A stretch of DNA of 24,475 bases from positions 1 through 24,475 of the IMG/VR virus record IMGVR_UViG_3300025806_000219; one strand, 5' to 3'. The position numbers and the translations under genes are program-made. This document shows positions 1 to 5,744 of this stretch, piece after piece (position 1 is the first letter of the stretch; each line of letters begins with the position of its first letter). Below the pieces are notes generated by a model. That model ran no database searches. It was not told the origin of the DNA and saw only the letters and a program-made list of their open reading frames with translations. The DNA is from a virus.

Positions 1-151
1 TCTCGCAGTTGGCAAACACTACAGCGATGATGCCATATTCGTCCCAAACAGCCCAACGTTTCTCAAAATACGTTTTATTGCTTGGGTTAACGTAAAGTGC
101 TTTAACGTTACTGTATGTCCTATTATATCCAAAATCAATTACCATTTTCAT
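1..151 (-). CDS. Partial phage protein of unknown function (C-terminus outside window)
   Basis: Reading leftward from ATG at 151-149, an open frame of 50 codons runs off the left edge without a stop. It begins MKMVIDFGYNRTYSNVKALY and continues with an aromatic-rich stretch (KRWAVWDEYG, then AVVFANCE). The start overlaps the stop of the upstream minus-strand gene as ATGA (151-148), the usual sign of translational coupling, so both probably share the promoter at 584-611. The conserved-looking pattern (NVKALYVNPS, RWAVWDEYG) resembles small hypothetical proteins I associate with many podoviruses, but I know no function. It is too short and incomplete to assign a fold. The gene is real on grounds of overlap and composition; the function is unknown. 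Confidence 0.75.
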   Translation of the reverse strand, partial: MKMVIDFGYNRTYSNVKALYVNPSNKTYFEKRWAVWDEYGIIAVVFANCE

Positions 152-540
152 AGTGATACCCTTATGCTTGTTTTAAATGCTGCCATTAATAGTGCTGTTT
201 TTGAGTTACTATACTTTGTTTCGTTTGCGTATACAAAGGATTCGTATTTATACGGGTTGTACGTTATAGGTGCCATAGGCTCTGTCACGGGCGTATTGAA
301 CGGCATCCAATATCCCACTAGACCCGCGTGAACATTCTTTTTGCGCTCCCGTAGGACACGCTGGCGTCCCGCTTGCGATACCCTAGGGGATACGTCTTGT
401 AACACCACGCCGCGCTCGTGGGCTATTACACGGCCCTTGTGCGGCCCGTCTAGCGCCCGTACTGAAAACAGTTTACGATGCAAATTAAAATACACGTAGA
501 CACGTTGTCCGGTAGGTTTTCCGTTTCGTTTGTTTTTCAT
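148..540 (-). CDS. Conserved phage hypothetical protein, 130 aa
   Basis: The open frame extends upstream to 636, but the start is placed at ATG 540-538. That codon has AAAAGGG (556-550) nine bases upstream, and the extension would translate a (CA)8 repeat and the promoter. The 130-aa product begins MKNKRNGKPTGQRVYVYFNL and is strongly basic. Its N-terminal half has a pattern (YVYFNLHRKLFSVRALDG, later RQRVLRERKKNVHAG) that I recognise as a small family found in many tailed phages, with no established function. It is the first gene of a leftward operon and overlaps the next gene by ATGA. Position beside the putative origin suggests an early or accessory role, but that is inference. Confidence 0.85.
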   Translation of the reverse strand: MKNKRNGKPTGQRVYVYFNLHRKLFSVRALDGPHKGRVIAHERGVVLQDVSPRVSQAGRQRVLRERKKNVHAGLVGYWMPFNTPVTEPMAPITYNPYKYESFVYANETKYSNSKTALLMAAFKTSIRVSL

Positions 541-549
541 GCTGTTTAA

Positions 550-556
550 CCCTTTT
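550..556 (-). promoter_or_regulatory. Ribosome binding site of the 130-aa minus-strand gene
   Basis: Minus-strand AAAAGGG lies nine bases before the ATG at 540. It decides that start against the longer open frame. Confidence 0.7.
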
Positions 557-571
557 GTGTGTGTGTGTGTG
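556..571. repeat. (TG)8 / (CA)8 dinucleotide repeat in the leftward leader
   Basis: Eight uninterrupted TG units on the plus strand, (CA)8 in the leftward transcript, lie between the -10 element (584-589) and the Shine-Dalgarno site (550-556). They fall in the untranslated leader of the 130-aa gene. Repeat-length change would alter leader length, not reading frame, under the chosen start. Confidence 0.9.
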
Positions 572-583
572 TTTACGGTTCTC

Positions 584-611
584 ATTATCCATAAGGCAGC
601 CACCGTGTCAA
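584..611 (-). promoter_or_regulatory. Leftward sigma70-type promoter
   Basis: Minus strand TTGACA (611-606, perfect -35), a 16-bp spacer, and GATAAT (589-584, five of six to consensus -10). Transcription would begin near 577 and give a leader of about 37 bases before the ATG at 540. It is the only near-consensus leftward promoter I find upstream of the minus-strand genes. Confidence 0.75.
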
Positions 612-835
612 CTGTATTTGTGTGAACTATTAACAATTAAATACCTGTATTTTATGCGGACAGTGTGCTTGTGATTGTGTACCGCCTACCTTTTATTATG
701 CGCGCATGTGCGAATAGCACACTATCCCCATGGTTGTCTATAGTAAATAATACCTTGCACTGATAGGTGTACCAGTGTAGCGCATAGGGGACCATAGGGG
801 CCCGCCTAGGCTCACACATTCCCTATGGTGTCAAT

Positions 836-847
836 GGTAATATTACC
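836..847. repeat. 12-bp perfect palindrome GGTAATATTACC
   Basis: Perfect dyad in the non-coding region, about 110 bp before the first DnaA box. It could be a dimeric-protein operator. No partner gene is identifiable in the window. Confidence 0.6.
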
Positions 848-956
848 TTGTAATGGATAGCCCCCTATGGCAACCCGTGACGCCATAGGGGCCATAGGGG
901 CCATAGCCTTGGACTATCGTGGGCTAGGAATAGTGTGGGAAAACCCTATGGTATCC

Positions 957-1084
957 TGTGGATAACTGCGGAATGGTAACCTGTGGATAACCATAGGGAT
1001 TGTGGATGAATCTGTGGATAACCTGTGGATAAGTCCGGGTTTTGTGGGTAACCTGTGGGTAACCTGTGGATAACCTGTGGATAA
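957..1084. repeat. Array of nine DnaA-box-like sites (candidate origin)
   Basis: TGTGGATAA, the reverse complement of the DnaA box TTATCCACA, occurs perfectly at 957-965, 982-990, 1013-1021, 1024-1032, 1065-1073 and 1076-1084. One-mismatch forms lie at 1001-1009 (TGTGGATGA), 1043-1051 and 1054-1062 (TGTGGGTAA). All nine have the same orientation. Start-to-start steps are 25, 19, 12, 11, 19, 11, 11 and 11 bp, so the later copies are 11-bp units (core plus CC) close to one helical turn. The 11-bp period is not a multiple of three, which argues against a coding origin. Known biology: such boxes bind the host initiator DnaA. Use as a phage origin is inference. Confidence 0.8.
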
Positions 1085-1144
1085 GGGGCCGGGGGGGCCA
1101 AGCCGCAGCGTTATTGTTACTGTAGCCCCTCTGGTTTACGAGAA

Positions 1145-1177
1145 GGTAAAAAGTCACTTTTTCTATATAATAAAAAA
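1145..1177. other. AT-rich stretch beside DnaA boxes (possible unwinding element)
   Basis: About 33 bases dominated by A and T runs (including TATATAATAAAAAA) begin some 60 bp after the last DnaA box. AT-rich DNA in this position acts as the unwinding element in DnaA-type origins. Here this is an inference from composition and position only. Confidence 0.4.
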
Positions 1178-1216
1178 CCCCTTTAGCCCTTTGATACCAA
1201 AGGTTACAGCAGTGTA

Positions 1217-1250
1217 ACTAAAGGTAACAAAAGGGATACTAAGGGTAACA
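1217..1250. repeat. 13-bp direct repeats 21 bp apart (operator or iteron candidates)
   Basis: ACTAARGGTAACA occurs at 1217-1229 and 1238-1250 (12 of 13 identical), two helical turns apart. The core GGTAAC also appears at 975-980, 1047-1052 and 1058-1063. The pair ends 46 bp before the -35 element of the rightward promoter, so it could bind an activator or repressor. A 21-bp period also matches the usual spacing of plasmid iterons. No cognate protein is identified. Confidence 0.5.
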
Positions 1251-1296
1251 CTAACAGTGAGGTTTCTAGGGGGCCATAGGCCTAGGCAGAAAACAC

Positions 1297-1325
1297 TTGA
1301 CAGAACTTAAAAACTCTGTTATACT
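1297..1325 (+). promoter_or_regulatory. Rightward sigma70 promoter for the packaging/structural genes
   Basis: TTGACA (1297-1302), 17-bp spacer, TATACT (1320-1325): perfect -35, five of six at -10, and ideal spacing. Transcription would start near 1332 and give a leader of about 130 bases before the small terminase candidate. The leader is AT-rich, then carries tandem CCTTAGGT (1384-1391, 1393-1400), the palindrome TAGGTACCTA (1396-1405) and a small hairpin (1420-1439). Confidence 0.8.
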
Positions 1326-1419
1326 AAACCATAAGTTAAAGAGAAAGAATATTTAGAAATTACTAAATTATCTTTTAAAAATACCTTAGGTGCCTTAGGT
1401 ACCTATAGCATTAGGATAA

Positions 1420-1439
1420 CCCCGCTCAAACCTACGGGG
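1420..1439 (+). promoter_or_regulatory. Leader hairpin just before the small terminase ribosome site
   Basis: CCCCG (1420-1424) and CGGGG (1435-1439) form a 5-bp GC-rich stem with a 10-base loop, ending four bases before AGGGAG (1444-1449). There is no following T-run, so it is not a terminator. It could affect translation start or message stability. Weak evidence. Confidence 0.3.
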
Positions 1440-1461
1440 CCTTAGGGAGTATGTGTATTTT

Positions 1462-1839
1462 ATGGATGTTGTTAAAAAAACGGGCAGGCCTAAGAAAACT
1501 GAGGCGCAAAAGAAATTACCCGCTAAACCAAGAACTGATCGAAGCATCATGGAAGCGTACAGGCAGCGCCTGTTAAACAGCCCTTCTAGCGAAAAAGTTA
1601 TAAGTAAAGTGTTTCAAACTGCGTTAGATGATGACCACGCCCATCAAGCAGCGTGTATGAAAATGATAATGGACAGAGTTCTGCCTACCTCTGGTTTTTC
1701 AGAGGCTGTTTCAGGCGGCACTCAGAAAAGCGCAATACAGATAAACATATCTGGTGTTCCCGGTGTGGAGCTATCAGCCCCCAAGGAGCCCCTTGAAGGG
1801 GCCTTTAAAACTATAGACGAGGACTCCAAAGATGATTAA
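1462..1839 (+). CDS. Putative terminase small subunit, 125 aa
   Basis: The position directly before the large terminase operon, the length and the basic N-terminus (MDVVKKTGRPKKTEAQKK) fit a DNA-packaging recognition subunit. The middle part (residues about 28-85) is predicted helical, with AYRQRLLNSP and AACMKMIMDRVLP, a pattern seen in small-terminase-like proteins of marine podoviruses. The C-terminus is acidic. ATG 1462 is preferred over the in-frame GTG at 1453, because AGGGAG (1444-1449) is only three bases from the GTG but 12 from the ATG. The role would be to bind the phage DNA and load the large terminase. Assignment rests mainly on context, and another DNA-binding function remains possible. 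Confidence 0.6.
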   Translation: MDVVKKTGRPKKTEAQKKLPAKPRTDRSIMEAYRQRLLNSPSSEKVISKVFQTALDDDHAHQAACMKMIMDRVLPTSGFSEAVSGGTQKSAIQINISGVPGVELSAPKEPLEGAFKTIDEDSKDD

Positions 1840-1918
1840 AAAATGCAGCTATGGCACAACTAAACCGCCTAAGCCTACAACTAAGCCCAAAAAGAAAAAA
1901 AAGTTAAAGGGTTACTAG
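1832..1918 (+). CDS. Tiny lysine/proline-rich protein, 28 aa
   Basis: ATG 1832 overlaps the end of the small terminase candidate (stop at 1837-1839) and has GAGGA (1819-1823) eight bases upstream. The product starts MIKKCSYGTTKPPKPTTK and ends in a run of lysines plus LKGY; about 40% of residues are Lys. Its stop TAG (1916-1918) overlaps the GTG start of the next gene. Very basic short peptides of this kind may bind nucleic acid, but no function is known. The good ribosome site and stop/start chaining on both sides favour a real gene. The short length leaves doubt. Confidence 0.55.
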   Translation: MIKKCSYGTTKPPKPTTKPKKKKKLKGY

Positions 1919-2085
1919 TGAAAGGCGTAAAACACTACAAAAAAAATGGAACTTTACACACTGGTGGGACGCATAAGATGCCCAACGGTGAATTGCATTC
2001 TGGCAAAACACACGGCAAGACAAGCGTAAAGTTGTTTCATTTTAAAGACTTGTCAGAGACTGCTAAAAAGAACGCAAAAAAATAA
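1918..2085 (+). CDS. Small conserved phage protein, 55 aa
   Basis: A GTG start at 1918 overlaps the previous stop (TAGTG) and has AAAGGG (1906-1911) six bases upstream. The stop TAA (2083-2085) overlaps the ATG of the large terminase (TAATG). The product contains KMPNGELHSGKTHGKTS followed by LFHFKDLSETAKK, a combination I recognise from small hypothetical proteins that recur in environmental phage genomes. It is basic and rich in Gly, His and Lys, without a metal-binding pattern that I can identify. Function is unknown. Its fixed place between the terminase genes suggests a packaging or virion link. Translation of the terminase probably depends on this upstream reading, because the terminase has only a weak ribosome site of its own. 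Confidence 0.8.
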   Translation: MKGVKHYKKNGTLHTGGTHKMPNGELHSGKTHGKTSVKLFHFKDLSETAKKNAKK

Positions 2086-3335
2086 TGGAATTAGACATAA
2101 AGCTGTTGCCTTGGCAACAAGAAGTCTGGGAAGACCCTACACGCTTTAAGGTAATAGCGGCAGGCCGTAGGTGTGGTAAGTCTAGGTACGCAGCTTACAG
2201 GTTAATGGTAGAAGCCCTAAGCAGCACTAGGGGAGAGTTCTGGTACTGTGCCCCTACGCAAGCACAGGCCCGTGACATTATGTGGAAAAGCCTCTTAGAA
2301 ATTGGAGGTGATCTTGTAGAAAAAGCACACATAAACAACCTCCAAATAACCCTAGTCAACGGCTCTATGATTTCGTTAAAGGGGGGTGACAGGCCTGACA
2401 CCATGCGAGGTGTGTCCCTAAAGTTTCTTGTTATGGACGAAATAGCGCAAATTAAACCAGACGTATGGCAAGAGATTCTACGACCAGCGTTAGCTGACCT
2501 TAAAGGTGAAGCAGTGTTTATAGGTACACCTGAGGGTCGTAATCACTTTTATGACCTCTATAACTATGCAGACTCAGAAAAAGACCCTGATTGGGCAGCT
2601 TGGCATTTTACAAGTTTTGACAACCCAATCCTAGACCCCAAAGAAATAGAAGCAGCCAGACGCTCTATGAGTACCTATGCTTTTAACAAAGAATTTAAGG
2701 CATCCTTTAGTGCTCAAGGTTCTGAGATATTTAAAGAAACATGGATAAAGTTTGACGATGAAGCCCCTAGTGGCGGTGACTACTACATTGCCATAGATTT
2801 AGCAGGCTTTGAAACTTTAGGTAAAAAGAAAAAAAGCCGACTTGATGACACAGCTATAAGTATAGTAAACGTAGGTCAAGATGGTCATTGGTGGATTAAA
2901 GACATTATTAATGGGCGCTGGGACTTAAAAGAAACGGCAGAAGTTATCTTTAAAGCCGTTAAAAAGTACAGGCCCATAGCCGTAGGCATAGAAAGAGGGA
3001 TAGCTCAACAGGCCGTACTGAGCCCCCTAAGCGATCTTATGCGTAGAGAGAATAGGTACTTTAACGTACAGACCCTTACGCATGGTAACCAAAAGAAATC
3101 TGACCGAATTATCTGGGCTCTACAAGGTCGAATGGAACACGGTAGGGTATCTTTAGCAGAGGGCGATTGGAACGCTAAGTTTCTAGATCAGTTGTTTCAG
3201 TTCCCCTCGCATTTAGTAAAAGATGACCTAATAGATTCTCTTAGCTACATTGACCAGTTAGCCACTGTACCTTATTGGAATTTAGAAGAATTAGACGATG
3301 AATACGAATCCCTAGACATAACCTCAGGATATTAA
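2085..3335 (+). CDS. Terminase large subunit (packaging ATPase/nuclease), 416 aa
   Basis: The motor that pumps phage DNA into the procapsid and cuts the concatemer. The N-terminal ATPase domain shows Walker A GRRCGKS (residues 27-33), a CAPT segment (55-58), and Walker B FLVMDE (114-119) with the catalytic Glu. The C-terminal RNase-H-like nuclease has the first acidic residue in IAIDLAG (D238), a following DDTAISIV strand, and the acidic cluster KDDLIDSLSY (D380, D381, D384). The length is typical of compact large terminases. It starts inside the stop of the 55-aa gene (TAATG) with only a weak ribosome site, so it is probably coupled. The portal gene follows after three bases. All key residues are present. 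Confidence 0.97.
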   Translation: MELDIKLLPWQQEVWEDPTRFKVIAAGRRCGKSRYAAYRLMVEALSSTRGEFWYCAPTQAQARDIMWKSLLEIGGDLVEKAHINNLQITLVNGSMISLKGGDRPDTMRGVSLKFLVMDEIAQIKPDVWQEILRPALADLKGEAVFIGTPEGRNHFYDLYNYADSEKDPDWAAWHFTSFDNPILDPKEIEAARRSMSTYAFNKEFKASFSAQGSEIFKETWIKFDDEAPSGGDYYIAIDLAGFETLGKKKKSRLDDTAISIVNVGQDGHWWIKDIINGRWDLKETAEVIFKAVKKYRPIAVGIERGIAQQAVLSPLSDLMRRENRYFNVQTLTHGNQKKSDRIIWALQGRMEHGRVSLAEGDWNAKFLDQLFQFPSHLVKDDLIDSLSYIDQLATVPYWNLEELDDEYESLDITSGY

Positions 3336-3338
3336 ATT

Positions 3339-5543
3339 ATGGATGTTGAAATAATAGAAGAAAACTCCGAACTAGACTCTCGTATGTTACAAGGGGATAG
3401 CTCTCTTAAAGGGTACGTTATTAACTTGTGCCAAGAATGGCAAGAGTACGTAGAGTCTAATCACTTTAGTCAGTGGGATGAGTTTTACAGAATTTGGCGA
3501 GGTATTTGGGCCGAGTCAGATAAAACTAGACTTATGGAAAGGTCTCGCATAGTTACGCCAGCATCTCAACAAGCCGTAGAATCTGCTGTTTGTGAAATAG
3601 AAGAGGCTACTTTTGGTCAAGGCTATTACTTTGACATAAGAAATGATAACTTAGAGCTTACTAAGTTAAAGGCTAACCAAACCCCTATGGCTCCTATGGC
3701 CCCTATGGCTCCAGAAGGCCCCCAAATGCCTCCTATGGGCAATCCTCAACCTATGGCCCCTATGGGTCAACCCCCTATGCCACAACAGCCTCAACAGGCC
3801 TCTAAGAGCTTAGAAGACATAATTAAAGATGATATGTCTTATTTAAGACGCCAACTAGAAGAAGATATGAGAAAACAGAGGGTTAGGGCCTCTACCGCTG
3901 AAGTCCTTATTAATGCTGCGGTCTGGGGCACAGGCATAGCTGAGGTTGTAATAGGGGAAGAAAACGAAGTTACCCCCGCTTCTGAAGAGGTTATGGGCGG
4001 GGAAATGCAGGCTTATGGTGTTAATATAACGCCTAGGACTGTAGTTAAAATGAAACCTGTCTTAATAAAAAACTTTAGAATAGACCCTGTGGCTACCTCT
4101 GTTAAAGATGCCCACGGAGTAGCCATACAAGAATACGTCCCTATGCACAGCGTTAAGGCTTTACAACGGTCAGGTGTCTATATCAAAGGCGCTATAGGCT
4201 CTGCTAGTGTAGACACAGATTTAGAGCCTAATCCTGATATTGACGTAGACCCTAACACAGACGGAAAAGTAGAGCTTTTAAAATATTTTGGATTAGTCCC
4301 TAAGTCTATGTTAACTTTAGCTCAAAAAGCACAAGAAAACAATGCAGAAGAATTAGATTCTTTGTCTGACGCTCTAGACTCTCAAGATGACATGGACGAT
4401 ATAGAAGATGAAGGAGAGCTTGTCGAAGCCATTGTTATTATAGCTAACGGAGAGTTTCTTTTAAAAGCAGAAGAAAACCCCTACATGATGAAAGATAGGC
4501 CTATTGTGGCTTTTCAGTGGGACATAGTTCCGGGCTTGTTTTACGGACGGGGCGTAGTAGAAAAAGCCTATAACTCTCAAAAAGCCTTAGACGCAGAAAT
4601 TAGAGCCAGAATAGACGCCTTAGCACTCACTATACACCCTATGTTAGCTATGGATTCTACCAAAATCCCCAGAGGCCACAAGCCTCAAATAGTTCCCGGA
4701 AAGATGATTTTGACCAACGGTAACCCCGCTGAGACACTTATGCCTTTCAAATTTGGTGATGTAAGTCAAATTTCCTTTGCCCAAGCTGGTGAACTTCAAA
4801 AGATGGTTCAACAGGCCACAGGTTCTGTGGATTCTTCAGGCATAGGCGGGGCTATTAACGGGGAAGCCACAGCAGCAGGCATAAGTATGTCGCTAGGGGC
4901 TATTATTAAAAGACAAAAAAGAACTCTAATTAATTTCCAAGAAAACTTTTGGATACCCTTTGTAGAAAAATGTGCTTGGCGTCTTATGCAATTTAGCCCA
5001 GAGCTTTACCCAATTAAAGATTATTCTTTTGTAGCCACAAGTACCCTAGGTATTATGGCAAGGGAATATCAAGTATCACAGCTTGTTCAGCTTCTGCAAA
5101 CCATGAGCCCCGAAAGCCCTATGTACCCAAAACTTGTAGAATCTATTGTAGAGTCTATGAATATTTCTAATCGAGATGAATTAGTGGAAATACTGCAAAA
5201 GGCTTCAGAGCCTAATCCTGAAGCACAAGAAATGCAAAAACAACATCATCAAATGGAAATGGATAATCAAGCGGCAGTGACTGATTACGCCAAAGCTCAG
5301 GCAGAGGAAAGCAGAGCTAGAGCTTCTAAGTACATTGGAGAAGCGCAGTTAGCTCCTCAAGAACTAGAGATTAAAAAGATTGACGCTATAACTAAAAATC
5401 TTCAACCGGGGGCTGATGACGATAACGAGTTTTCTAAGAGAATTAAAGTTGCAGAAGTTGCCTTACGCGAAAGAGATTTAGACATTAGAGAAAAACAAGT
5501 TCCTGTACAAAATCAACCACAACCTCCCGGAGGTACTATATAA
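3339..5543 (+). CDS. Portal protein, 734 aa
   Basis: The dodecameric head vertex through which DNA enters and leaves. It is recognised by position after the large terminase, by length, and by portal-like blocks: an N-terminal helical wing (EWQEYVESNHFSQWDEFYRI) and the core YGRGVVEKAYNSQKALDAEI with RARIDALALTIHPM, seen in podovirus portals of marine phages and P22-type viruses. Residues 116-153 form a proline/methionine-rich insertion with PMA triplets (tandem repeat 3684-3710), probably a flexible loop. The C-terminal 130 residues are rich in Gln, Glu and Lys and likely coiled-coil, ending QPPGGTI. AGGA (3326-3329) precedes the ATG by nine bases. The last codons double as the strong GGAGG site of the next gene, whose ATG overlaps the stop. 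Confidence 0.93.
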   Translation: MDVEIIEENSELDSRMLQGDSSLKGYVINLCQEWQEYVESNHFSQWDEFYRIWRGIWAESDKTRLMERSRIVTPASQQAVESAVCEIEEATFGQGYYFDIRNDNLELTKLKANQTPMAPMAPMAPEGPQMPPMGNPQPMAPMGQPPMPQQPQQASKSLEDIIKDDMSYLRRQLEEDMRKQRVRASTAEVLINAAVWGTGIAEVVIGEENEVTPASEEVMGGEMQAYGVNITPRTVVKMKPVLIKNFRIDPVATSVKDAHGVAIQEYVPMHSVKALQRSGVYIKGAIGSASVDTDLEPNPDIDVDPNTDGKVELLKYFGLVPKSMLTLAQKAQENNAEELDSLSDALDSQDDMDDIEDEGELVEAIVIIANGEFLLKAEENPYMMKDRPIVAFQWDIVPGLFYGRGVVEKAYNSQKALDAEIRARIDALALTIHPMLAMDSTKIPRGHKPQIVPGKMILTNGNPAETLMPFKFGDVSQISFAQAGELQKMVQQATGSVDSSGIGGAINGEATAAGISMSLGAIIKRQKRTLINFQENFWIPFVEKCAWRLMQFSPELYPIKDYSFVATSTLGIMAREYQVSQLVQLLQTMSPESPMYPKLVESIVESMNISNRDELVEILQKASEPNPEAQEMQKQHHQMEMDNQAAVTDYAKAQAEESRARASKYIGEAQLAPQELEIKKIDAITKNLQPGADDDNEFSKRIKVAEVALRERDLDIREKQVPVQNQPQPPGGTI
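3684..3710 (+). repeat. 9-bp tandem repeat encoding Pro-Met-Ala in portal
   Basis: Three copies of a CCT-ATG-GCY unit encode PMAPMAPMA at the start of the portal's Pro/Met-rich insertion. The CCTATGG core is also a motif of the non-coding region, but here it follows from codon choice. Confidence 0.8.
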
Positions 5544-5695
5544 TGATGTTAGCTGGAGATTTAAACAAAATTTACACCGAAGTTAATAGAGTAACAGGGG
5601 CTCTTTTAGAGCGAATAGAGGCCTTAGAAGAGAGGGTTAGGATACTAGAATTACCAAAACCGTCAAAACCTCAAAAAAAGGTTGACAAAAGCTAA
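5543..5695 (+). CDS. Small coiled-coil protein, 50 aa
   Basis: ATG 5543 overlaps the portal stop (TAATG), and a full GGAGG (5529-5533) sits nine bases upstream inside the portal coding sequence, so expression is well supported. The product has a heptad-like stretch, VTGALLERIEALEERVRILE (residues about 17-36), then a basic proline/lysine tail ending KKVDKS. This suggests an oligomerising helix with a basic end. Function is unknown; a head-assembly or portal-associated role is suggested only by position. The promoter for the following genes lies in its last codons. A second ATG immediately follows the first and cannot be distinguished from it. Confidence 0.75.
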   Translation: MMLAGDLNKIYTEVNRVTGALLERIEALEERVRILELPKPSKPQKKVDKS

Positions 5696-5710
5696 AATCT
5701 ATGGTACTAT
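5682..5710 (+). promoter_or_regulatory. Internal promoter for the capsid gene cluster
   Basis: TTGACA (5682-5687), 17-bp spacer, TACTAT (5705-5710, four of six). The -35 is perfect and lies in the 3' end of the 50-aa gene. Transcription from about 5717 would leave a short leader before ATG 5745. It fits a separate strong transcript for scaffold and coat protein ending at the terminator near 8132. Confidence 0.65.
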
Positions 5711-5744
5711 AGGTCTATAAGCAAGAAAATAAGAGGTAGCATAC

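Larger units (their letters stand above)
792..1280. repeat. Dispersed CCATAGGGG / CCCCTATGG repeat family
   Basis: Copies of the core CCATAGG in either orientation lie at 792-800, 821-828 (inverted), 862-870 (inverted), 883-891, 892-900, 901-906 (truncated), 944-951 (inverted), 991-998 and 1274-1280. Two are direct tandem copies (883-900), and one sits inside the DnaA-box array. The clustering in untranslated DNA and the mixed orientations suggest protein-binding sites. The same 7-mer also occurs in coding sequence, where Pro-Met-Ala codons create it. Confidence 0.65.
541..1461. other. Non-coding divergent control region, candidate replication origin
   Basis: About 920 bases separate the leftward genes from the terminase operon, and I see no credible gene in them. 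The region contains the leftward promoter, an 8-bp inverted repeat AGTGTGCT/AGCACACT (662-669 and 716-723) with the palindrome ATGCGCGCAT (698-707) inside it, the 12-bp palindrome GGTAATATTACC (836-847), the CCATAGGGG family, a DnaA-box array (957-1084), an AT-rich stretch (1145-1177), 13-bp direct repeats (1217-1250), the rightward promoter and an AT-rich leader. DnaA boxes next to AT-rich DNA and direct repeats is the classical layout of DnaA-dependent plasmid and chromosomal origins. That this is an origin here is inference. Confidence 0.6.

Noticed and set aside
541-636. N-terminal extension of the 130-aa minus-strand gene to 162 aa
   Set aside because: It would translate the promoter -10 and -35 elements and the CA repeat, while the ATG at 540 has its own ribosome site.
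924-1157. Minus-strand open frame of 77 codons across the DnaA-box array
   Set aside because: It starts at GTG with no ribosome site, and its repetitive YPQV/STGY composition is only the translation of the DNA repeats. The 11-bp period breaks frame between copies, so the repeat was not selected as protein.
1188-1203. Hairpin CCTTTG-ATAC-CAAAGG as a terminator
   Set aside because: On the plus strand there is no T-run. On the minus strand a T-run follows about 10 bases after the stem, but no leftward gene lies to its right to be terminated.
1453-1461. GTG start for the small terminase candidate
   Set aside because: The ribosome site AGGGAG ends three bases before this codon, too close. ATG 1462 is better placed.
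3684-3710. CCTATGG copies in the portal gene as members of the non-coding CCATAGGGG family
   Set aside because: They follow from Pro-Met-Ala codons in a frame-preserving repeat, so no separate DNA function is needed.
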